Of a stretch of DNA of 64,000 nt, positions 1 to 64,000 are shown piece after piece. The notes below the pieces were generated by a model. That model ran no database searches, was not told where the DNA came from, and saw only the letters and a program-made list of their open reading frames with translations. A program made the translations under genes and the position numbers. Numbering within the stretch: position 1 is the first letter of the stretch; each line of letters begins with the position of its first letter. The DNA is from Chrysogorgia sp. JL179-B06 (Eukaryota > Cnidaria > Anthozoa > Scleralcyonacea > Chrysogorgiidae): assembly GCA_035772405.1 (NCBI GenBank), contig JAYKKM010000054.1, forward strand, positions 2,338,501-2,402,500, written 5' to 3'.

Positions 1-160
1 TTGCTGTTCTCGATAAATTTCTCGTTTGTTTTTACGGCTTAGACAACGTTGTGATTTTCAAAATTATTACGTCATTGAACGCATAAAATGGTTCATCTTT
101 TAATTAGTTCAATAAACTCGCAGCACGTGTTTTACTTTTAAGCCGATAAAACACTGCTGC
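1..160. repeat. Dispersed repeat fragment (inverted copy at about 20.08-20.22 kb)
   Basis: The segment around AATAAACTCGCAGCACGTGT and the following AAAATGG...GACGTAATAATTTTGAAAATC matches in reverse complement the sequence at about 20100-20200. Both copies carry an imperfect palindrome of the GCAGCACGTGTTTTA type. No ORF. Bases 160-398 hold only AT-rich sequence in which I see nothing. Confidence 0.55.
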
Positions 161-398
161 TCCTCAACATTACATAAAAGAACAATAAACATTATAAATT
201 ATTATAAGATAATAATAAAATTAATATAAATCTTAAAATATCATTACTATAACTAAGTATAAATTAACAATATATAATTTTTATTCGTAGATCTATGCAT
301 AAAGTAAATAGTTTGAACCTAGGAGTATCATTAGAAGTGTGAAGTTGATCGGGGCAGTCATCTTCAGAGTCAAGTAGAAAGTGCTTGTCAGGTTTGCC

Positions 399-792
<394 letters not shown>

Positions 793-1070
793 CAGATTGC
801 AAAAACTATGGCAAACGAGATATCAACATATAAACATATCGGGTGCATTGTGGGAATGGGGCCATCAACTAATTTGAATATTGTCATTCTGTTTTACATT
901 TATTGATCCGCCATATGCCTGAAAGGAATGTATAGCATAACAAGCTCGGTATAAAAACATGAAGTGCTTATTAACTATTACTATAGGGTAGTGTTACATG
1001 CATGTTTCTTGGGCTTTTAATTTCTTTATGATCTTTGTCAAGGATATAACTATACCGTAATGGCTTACAG

Positions 1071-1250
1071 CAGGCGCGGATTTAGAAGTTAGTCGCATAA
1101 ATTAGATTTAGAATTTGCAATTCAAAATACCTGTGAATAACAATCCTATTGGATAGGTTTTTGTTCTGAATTATTCTTAAGAAAAGCATAACCAATAGGG
1201 TTGTTCATGAAGTGTCTAATTTATGCGACTAACTTCTAAATCCGCGCCTG
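1071..1250. mobile_element. hAT-like MITE with 8-bp target duplication
   Basis: A 180-bp element with long terminal inverted repeats beginning CAGGCGCGGATTTAGAAGTT and ending with the complement. It is flanked on both sides by GCTTACAG (1063-1070 and 1251-1258). An 8-bp duplication and CAG-starting ends are typical of hAT elements. The interior contains a second inverted pair (CCTATTGG...AACCAATAGG). Non-coding. Confidence 0.85.
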
Positions 1251-1264
1251 GCTTACAGTGTAGT

Positions 1265-1764
1265 ATCTCAAGGGAATCGAGAACAACCAGCTCATTACTT
1301 GAAACAATACAAGGTTAATAGCGTAGCGCACAGATTCTATTTTGAAACCCAAATTGCGGACAAACAAAATAAAATTAAGTTTGAAGAATTCCCAAATGAC
1401 CCATTTCCTATTGTTTAGGACCTATTTTTATAAAACAGCACTTATCATTCCAAAGGCCTTTGTCTTTGAGTTAACCATGTTAAAATGCAAAGTGGGTTTC
1501 TTTTGAATTTTAATGACAAAGCCAAATTAATTTACCTACTTGCTTAATAGCGGAGCGCACAGATGAGTTAGGTTGTTGATGTTTGTCCGCATTTATGGTT
1601 CAAAAATAAACAATAGGAAATGGGTCATTTGGGAATTCTTCAAACTTAATTTTATTTTGTTTGTCCGCAATTTGGGTTTAAAAATAGAATCTGTGCGCTA
1701 CGCTATTATTATTAATCTTGTATTGTTTCAAGTAATGAGCTAGTTGTTCTAGATTCCCTTGAGA
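1265..1764. mobile_element. Palindromic element with ~155-bp inverted arms
   Basis: Left arm about 1265-1420 and right arm about 1607-1764 are reverse complements, including GCGTAGCGCACAGATTCTAT and CAAATGACCCATTTCCTATT. The 186-bp centre repeats the motif AATAGCGGAGCGCACAGATG once more. No coding capacity. It looks like a foldback or MITE element; a target duplication is not evident. Confidence 0.8.
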
Positions 1765-1868
1765 ACAGTAAACAATACAAAAACGCAGGAAAACGTTTCC
1801 GTGTGTGCGGGGCCTTACAAGCTATAAACACGAAAACGATTTACTATAAAATTATGTAAACGATGGAT

Positions 1869-2072
1869 TTAGTTTGGCGATTGATAAAAACCTGCGTGAT
1901 AACCGATTGGCAATTCGTGAACACAGATAACCTCGTCAATGATGTCAAACTTTCTGTTACCGCGGCCTTCCACAAAATACCCGCATTTGAAATTAGTGGT
2001 GGTTGCCGGTGCGATTTTATTTGGATGGTTTTCCAGGAGTAGATACATCTTCAACATTTCAGAGACAATCAC
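1869..2072 (-). other. Unrecognised ORF ending in a stop, in the intron left of BRCA2 exon 16
   Basis: The open frame has no ATG at its start and ends at TAA (1869). It includes FKCGYFVEGRGNRKFDIIDE followed by VICVHELPIGYHAGFYQSPN. The composition looks protein-like rather than random, but I recognise no family. It does not resemble BRCA2 OB2 or tower. It may be a remnant of a transposon or retrocopied gene. Confidence 0.25.
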
Positions 2073-2275
2073 TTTGTTGAAAGTGAGAGAATTTTGCTTT
2101 ATTCGCTTTGTCTAACACCCTAAGATGAACTTCGAATGTCGAAATTATCCTCTATAGTTGTCAAACCGTGAATGTGGACTAAAATATTATTCAAATTAGT
2201 CGATGGCGCCATTCCCACAATGCACCCGATATGTTTATATGTTGATATCTCGTTTGCCATAGTTTTTGCAATCTG

Positions 2276-2336
<61 letters not shown>

Positions 2337-2448
2337 ATGGATGATCTACATATTCGGCAAACTAAAGCTGTTGACAAGTTTGGGAAGGTGCATGCTGCAT
2401 GCACATATACAATTAGACATATAGAACTGTTAATTCGGTATTGCATAC

Positions 2449-58629
<56,181 letters not shown>

Positions 58630-59168
58630 GTTCCCGCTGGGTTTTACTACATCCCGGGCGTTCTTTGTCAGCGCCCGCGAGCACTCGTCTTCTGGACGAT
58701 CCTTTTATTAGTATTAAGGAAACCCAACCCCAACACAACAAAAGATCCTAACCCTAACCCCCCGCCTAACGGGTTAGTAAACTAATTAGGCGGGAGGTTA
58801 GGGTTAGAAAACCCGTTAGGCGGGAGGTTAGGGTTTAATAGGATCTTTTGCCAATAAAAGCACAGAATAAGCATAAAAGGTCCAGAAGACGAGTGCTCGC
58901 GGGCGCTGACAAAGAACGCCCGGGATGTTAGTAAGATCCGTTCCCGCTATACGAACGATACTTGGTCGACGAATTCCGAGGCCGAGGACTACACGAGGCC
59001 TAAAGTTTAAATAATTTAATATTGCAGCATTGAGAGCATGAAAAACTTTTAACCTGTTTCACGTTGACTACAATTTACAAAACGGCAGAAATGTACAACT
59101 TACATTGGTTGATATCAGGATCGACGGCGTGATATTTGTTTTCGTCTCCAAGTTGTGAAACACCAGAA
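58630..59168. promoter_or_regulatory. Shared divergent promoter interval between BRCA2 and UQCC1
   Basis: The interval between the two presumed start codons is 539 bp, so both genes probably use one bidirectional promoter region. About 280 bp of it (58650-58927) is an inverted-repeat element. The remainder, 58928-59168, contains GC-rich CGAACG/CGACGAATTCCGAGG sequence and no clear TATA box. No transcription start can be placed from sequence alone. Confidence 0.5.
58650..58927. mobile_element. MITE-like inverted-repeat element in the BRCA2/UQCC1 promoter
   Basis: The ends are a near-perfect inverted repeat of about 48 bp, starting CATCCCGGGCGTTCTTTGTC and ending with its complement. The interior holds second-order inverted and direct pieces, with AGGCGGGAGGTTAGGGTT occurring twice and GATCC...AACCCTAACC near the left. 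There is no coding capacity. Flanking bases show no clear target duplication, so the superfamily is undecided. It starts 21 bp upstream of the BRCA2 ATG. Confidence 0.7.
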
Positions 59169-59696
59169 ATGGAGTCAATCTTGAATGGAATTATGAGATC
59201 TTCCAGAAAGACTTTTCGTCTTGTTCGACCTATTCTACCCACTACATATTACATAATCGGCAGGCGTTTTATATCTACCGTGTGTCCCAAAGCAGTTGGC
59301 AAGTTAGACCTGAAACCCTCGTGCACAATGTACTGTTGGTTACGTTGCTTTTCGAATGTGCCGTCAAGTACGTCTTTAAAAACCGATGAAGATAGCCTTG
59401 GTACAAAAGTTGTAAAACTCTTGGGGTGGATGGGTGGTTTTTATTCAAGGAAAGCCACCCTGACAAGAAGTGCCAAAACATTGTACGAGTGCTGTGCTGA
59501 TGGTTTAGCTTACGACGAATTTTACAAGGCAGCAGGTATGCCAGATACTTTCCAATCTTGGTTTCTTGTAAACCAACTTCATGTTTGGATGTGTCTGGTT
59601 CGACTAAAACCGGAGGGAAAAGATGGTAGATATATGTACAGAAGAATGGTCCAGATTTTTTGGGAAGACGTTGAAGAAAGAATGAAAGTTATGGGT
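59169..59696 (+). CDS. UQCC1: Ubiquinol-cytochrome c reductase assembly factor 1, 5' exon (partial gene)
   Basis: UQCC1 (yeast Cbp3) binds newly made cytochrome b in the mitochondrial matrix and helps assemble complex III. The ATG at 59169 opens a 176-codon frame that reaches donor ATGGGT|GTAAGT in phase 0. The first 50 or so residues are basic and Ser/Thr-rich with few acids (MESILNGIMRSSRKTFRLVR), as expected of a mitochondrial presequence. The conserved chaperone domain follows: GMPDTFQSWFLVNQLHVWMC, then LVRLKPEGKDGRYMYRRMVQ and FWEDVEERMKVMG. Human UQCC1 (299 residues) has MPDTFNSWFL, LHVWMCLVRMKQEG and a WEDV...RVMG block in the same order. The exon ends at MG, where the family continues VNPY. 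I do not recognise the later exons before 64000. The gene diverges from BRCA2; the start codons are 539 bp apart. Confidence 0.93.
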
Positions 59697-60162
59697 GTAA
59701 GTAAAACATACAGCAAAAATAGTTTTATAAGCTGCTGTCAAGCCCATCAAGAGAGCTTAATAATGCTCCTTATAAAATATATGGCATCCTATGTATGCTG
59801 TGATTGGTCATAATGTGTCAGTCAAATCAAACCATGCCCATCCCCCCATGGAACACTGCCGTGGGGAATTTGAACCCAAACCTTTGCTCGGGGTTGGCAT
59901 TAGATAAATATGGTAATCCAAGCCTCATTCCCTTTGGGCATCACCAAAAGGAAGGTGCAATTGAATTGCCACTCCCTCCATAGCATTGCTACAGTGCCTA
60001 CAAAATGTGTTGTTGTTCAAGTGTGATTCGATCAATACACTTGTAAATAGTATTTATATAATAATTTGATATTTGAAAACACTGAAGATTTCTGTTTTTG
60101 CTTTCATGTTGCCTGGGGCCTGGGATTTGCCACATATTTTTGGGAATTTTAGGAATAAACTA
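59697..60162. other. UQCC1 first intron sequence, no feature recognised
   Basis: Starts at the GTAAGT donor. I see no further UQCC1 exon; the family's next block (VNPYILKKN type) is not found here. Confidence 0.35.
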
Positions 60163-60907
60163 TTAAAGTCAGTAAGATCTTTCATATGAACTTCACTCAG
60201 GTCAAAGCAGGTACTTCCACACGGCACTGGAAAACGAAGAAAATATTGTATTTTTCTGTATTCTATTATATTATATTAGACTCATTTTCTTGATCTTCAG
60301 TGAAATTTATTACCACAATGCCAACAATAGTAGCCTCTAGTGAAATTCAATATCCCTCCAAAACCAGATCAGATTAATTAATGACTTGGGAGCAAGGTGC
60401 TAATTTGGGAATCATACTTCATTTGTTTATAATAATAATAATAATAATAAAGACGTATTAGGAGCATTATACAATTATTAGTCTCAATGCTCTTACAACA
60501 ATATATATATTCTTAAAGTTACTTTTAAAACTTAAAGTCAGTAAGATCTTTCATATGAACTTCACTCGGGTCAAAGCAGGTACTTCCACACGGCACTGGA
60601 AAACGAAGAAAATATTGTATTTTTCTGTATTCTATTATATTATATTAGACTCATTTCCTTGATCTTCAGTGAAATTTATTACCACAATGCCAACAATAGT
60701 AGCCTACTAGCCTCTAGTGAAATTCAATATCCCTCCAAAACCAGATCAGATTAATTAATGACTTGGGAGCAAGGCGCTAATTTGGGAATCATACTTCGTT
60801 TATTTATAATAATAATAATAATAATAATAAAGATGTATTAGGAGCATTATACAATAGTCTCAATGCTCTTACAACAATATATATATTCTTAAAGTTACTT
60901 TTAAAAC
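60163..60907. repeat. Tandem duplication, ~369-bp unit
   Basis: The segment starting TTAAAGTCAGTAAGATCTTT at 60163 repeats at 60532 with few differences, including ACTTCCACACGGCACTGGAA, (AAT)n and GGAGCATTATACAAT. The copies differ by an extra CTAGCC and by the (AAT) number. Confidence 0.95.
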
Positions 60908-60965
60908 TAATTACAGTTTCATTATAAGATAAAGATATTAACACTATGAACAATAACTATTAATT

Positions 60966-61330
60966 TTAAAAAAGAAAAGTCTTAACTGCAGACTTAAAAC
61001 TACTTAACATTTCAAAGCTTCTAATTTTCTGTGGCAATGAATTCCACAGTTTTGGTGCTGCAACCGAGAATGCTCTGTCTCCATGAGTCACCGTTTTGGA
61101 TTTTGGCTCGAGTAGCAGATTTCGGTCAGATGATCTCAAAGTACGAGTAGGTTTATATTTAGTTAGCAAATCAGTAATATAAACAGGCGCCTGGCCATGC
61201 AAAGCCTTGAAAGTAATTATTAGTATCTTAAAAACAATCCGTGATCTCACCGGCAACCAGTGAAGATTACGTAGCACAGGGGAGACATGCTCCGATTTTT
61301 TAACCCCTGCAACAAGTCTAGCAGCTGTAT
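60966..61330 (-). pseudogene. LINE reverse transcriptase C-terminus (CR1/L2-like)
   Basis: The minus frame reads LRNLHWLPVRSRIVFKILII then TFKALHGQAPVYITDLL, GDRAFSVAAPKLWNSLPQKI and FKSAVKTFLF, ending at a stop. LHWLP, KALHG-x-AP-x-Y and GDRAFS-x-AAP-x-LWNSLP are classic C-terminal blocks of CR1/L2-like non-LTR retrotransposons. Upstream (61330) AARLVAGVKKSEHVSPV is partly preserved in a shifted frame. Confidence 0.9.
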
Positions 61331-61840
61331 TTTGAATTCGCTGTAACTTGCTGTAGCTTTAATTTTAACACATAATATGCCGTCAAGCAAGCTCTCAGCA
61401 TGACGAATATAATATATAAGACTCACTGTCATCGCACAATAATCCATTTTAATAATCCAATTCTAATTCCAAATTGATAAAAATAATCTGTGTGACAATA
61501 ATGAAATCAACTATTATGCCTAGGCTGTGCAAATGCATGCAGCCTATAATAAGCAGTGGGTTTTAAAAAATCCTTGGTGTAATAACGCGTACCAGCGTAC
61601 CCGTACCACGTCTCTGGTACAAGCAGGCATGAAAATGCATGCACTTGCATATTAAAGACTTATTAACCGAGTGTGAGGTCTGTACGGGAAACTATTTGCC
61701 TGAGGTTTTTATATAGATCAAGTGACGAAGAAGCGAGGTTTGTGCGATAAAACTGAAGGCAAATACTTTTCAGTACAGAGCAAGCAAACGATTTTAATAA
61801 AGTTTCTACTGTATTATTTTATATATATATATATATAGGA
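61331..61840. other. Sequence downstream of UQCC1 exon 1, no feature recognised
   Basis: Unique AT-rich DNA, ending in a short (TA)n at about 61820-61838. Confidence 0.3.
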
Positions 61841-62490
61841 AATATTTGGCATTTCACTCGATCAAACTACATGTTGAAAGGATTTATGGTGAAGGAAAAT
61901 TTCGAGTGTTGGAATACATACATTTTAAGACCAAACCGGGACCAGTTGCGAAAAATGCAACTTAGCGGCCTTCCGGTAGGAATTGAACCTGCGATTGCTA
62001 GTGCAGTACTCTGACCACTGCGCTACGGAAGCCGTTGCCGAGAGCCTAGTCACGAGTTCTGTATATATGGTGGTAATGCCGGGATAAGATTCTGGGTATA
62101 TTATAGGTAATATTTGGCATTTCACTCGATCAAACTACATGTTGAAAGGATTTATGGTGAAGGAAAATTTCGAGTGTTGGAATACATACATTTTAAGACC
62201 AAACCGGGACCAGTTGCGAAAAATGCAACTTCAAGGCCTTCCGGCTGGAATTGAACCCGCGACCCTGCGATGCTAGTGCAGTGCTCTGACCACTGAGCTA
62301 CGGAAGCCGTTGCCGAGAGTTCTCGAGCCGTTGCCGAGAGTCCGTAGCTCAGTGGTCAGAGCACTGCACTAGCATCGCAGGGTCGCGGGTTCAATTCCAG
62401 CCGGAAGGCCTTGAAGTTGCATTTTTCGCAACTGGTCCCGGTTTGGTCTTAAAATGTATGTATTCCAACACTCGAAATTTTCCTTCACTA
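61841..62490. repeat. Cluster of inverted tRNA-derived units
   Basis: Two minus-strand copies (tRNA-like bodies around 61965-62035 and 62235-62308) are followed after a GCCGTTGCCGAGAG duplication by a plus-strand partial copy (about 62338-62488). (TA)n follows at 62489-62557. The same unit as in the 12-copy array. Confidence 0.85.
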
Positions 62491-62557
62491 TATATATATA
62501 TATATATACACATATAATATATATATATATATACATATATATACATACAGTATATAT

Positions 62558-63123
62558 GTCAAAAAAATTGGCTGCATTTGCATTTTTTGACTCTACATGT
62601 TAATGAAGGATACCTTTATTCATCTTTCTTCTCTGCTTTAACGCTGTTTTCATCTTCAACTTCTTCAGAAGCTGCCATTTACATGTACCTGTACCTTACC
62701 TCTTCACTGGTGTGTTTCGCTTCGTTTTACATCAGTTAGGCATATTTTCCTTTCTTTTAGATGATTGAAAACTTAAAGAAAAGCAATAATGTTTTTCCAG
62801 AACATTTTATTGCTTGGTATTGTCAATCTAGTCTCTTTTATTTTCACTCAAATCAATTTACCGATCTGGAAAAAATATATTGTCCTCGCGGCATCTCCTT
62901 TGTGTACTGGACACACAATGGACACAGACTACGTCATAGACATATCAAGGTTATTTTCTCAAGATTCAGAAGCTTTACAAAACCCTACCCATAACCCAAA
63001 TAAAAACTCTAGTCCTAATGCTGAAATAAAGGAATACTAACCCTACTTTTAAACTAAATATTTCAATGATGTAACATTCTGTGTCCAGTACACGAAGTAA
63101 GAGCCGCCCTCGCAGCCTATAGG
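62558..63123. other. Sequence right of UQCC1 exon 1 with a small inverted repeat
   Basis: CTCCTTTGTGTACTGGACAC (62897) and TGTGTCCAGTACACGAAGTA (63080) form inverted ends about 200 bp apart. ORFs at 62761-63040 have an ATG but no recognised domain. Confidence 0.4.
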
Positions 63124-63367
63124 CTGGGAAGGCATTACACTTTTCCTGGGAAGGCATTACACTTTTCCTGGGAAGGCATTACACTTTTCCTGGGAAGGCA
63201 TTACACTTTTCCTGGGAAGGCATTACACTTTTCCTGGGAAGGCATTACACTTTTCCTGGGAAGACATTACACTTTTCCTGGGAAGGCATTACACTTTTCC
63301 TGGGAAGGCATTACACTTTTCCTGGGAAGGCATTACACTTTTCCTGGGAAGGCATTACACTTTTCCC
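63124..63367. repeat. 22-bp minisatellite, ~11 copies
   Basis: Eleven nearly perfect CTGGGAAGGCATTACACTTT(TC) units; one carries GACATT in place of GGCATT. Confidence 0.97.
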
Positions 63368-64000
63368 GGACCTCTCAGTAACCAATCAGCGTGCGTTATT
63401 GTATAGACCTGAAAACGAGCTCAGCCATATAATAAATTATAAATGCGTCTATAATATTCTCTTTTGGTTTAGTTGCTCTTCCACGTTTGTCGCGCATTTA
63501 TAATAATACTGTTTCAAAGAAATATATGCTCACTTGCCAGTGATATTGTTGAAGCAAAAAGCTTGTGTAAAGAAAACAATAGAGCTTGATAACGGACTAC
63601 AGTATAGAGAACATGTAAAACAATTCTACCATAATCTGAGTAACAAAGTCAGAATTCCTCTTTCAAAAACATGGATTTGGTTATATTTGTCAGGGCTAAA
63701 TGAATGTAAATGATGCCTTGGTCAGCGATCAGGTTTACTACCCTCACCTCCACCCTACTCTCATCAGGCCTGAGTCTATTGTCTGCGATGTATTATAAAT
63801 AGATTATTGCGCACGGTAATCGACACGACAAATCACAATAAATATATTCTGTGGACGCTATGCTCAATGTGCGTCCAGACATAGAAAGTTGTATAAGCCC
63901 ATACATGTACTGAAAGAACCTTGAACCTTAAAATTAATGGATTGAAAGAACAATCACAAAAGTCTGATCACTACAAAATGTGCGATGAAATATTTCTTTC
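63368..64000. other. Window end, no feature recognised
   Basis: AT-rich unique DNA; no UQCC1 exon and no element is evident. Confidence 0.3.

Noticed and set aside
59136..59168. Upstream start for UQCC1
   Set aside because: The upstream extension has no ATG; the first ATG is at 59169 and begins a presequence-like N-terminus.

Overview
The window is eukaryotic: GT/AG introns with coherent phases, many (TA)n tracts, and debris of Kolobok, hAT, Ty3, LINE, Penelope-like and DIRS-type elements. This suits an AT-rich invertebrate animal. The transposon repertoire resembles what is common in cnidarians, but the sequence alone does not settle the phylum.

Almost the whole window is one gene on the minus strand, a BRCA2 orthologue. 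I assembled 16 coding exons (one tentative) from about 58.6 kb down to 2.4 kb. They are joined by splice sites whose phases agree throughout and total 8361 bp, or 2787 codons. In order they encode an N-terminal region with a possible PALB2-binding motif, the SWTSSLATPP block shared with vertebrate BRCA2, a YETVVD block, one 5.7-kb exon with a very large BRC-repeat array, the helical domain (NHYRWIIWKLA) and most of OB1. The tower, OB2, OB3 and C-terminus are not visible and should lie beyond the left edge.

The main finding is the BRC array at about 24.7-28.8 kb. It has about 28 recognisable RAD51-binding repeats plus three decayed ones, against eight in human BRCA2. The central units are 47 codons (141 bp) long, nearly identical, and arranged as higher-order 5-, 7- and 5-unit blocks. 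This is satellite-like expansion inside a conserved recombination gene.

Head to head with BRCA2, about 540 bp away, is the first coding exon of UQCC1 (plus strand, 59.17-59.70 kb), a mitochondrial complex III assembly factor. A MITE-like element occupies half of the shared promoter interval.

The BRCA2 introns hold most of the remaining structure: a 1.2-kb minisatellite (3.9-5.05 kb), a Kolobok-like THAP element nested in another transposase (5.3-7.8 kb), TIR elements and SINEs (10-22 kb), GAACGCGTTC arrays (33 and 35 kb), a LINE split by a (TA)n-flanked palindrome (38.8-40.3 kb), a tyrosine-recombinase retroelement with complete split direct repeats (43.1-48.9 kb), a 12-copy tandem array of a tRNA-derived 277-279-bp unit (53.5-56.8 kb), and a palindrome of two GIY-YIG endonuclease fragments (57.05-58.0 kb). 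Right of UQCC1 lie a 369-bp tandem duplication, a LINE tail, more tRNA-derived copies and a 22-bp minisatellite.
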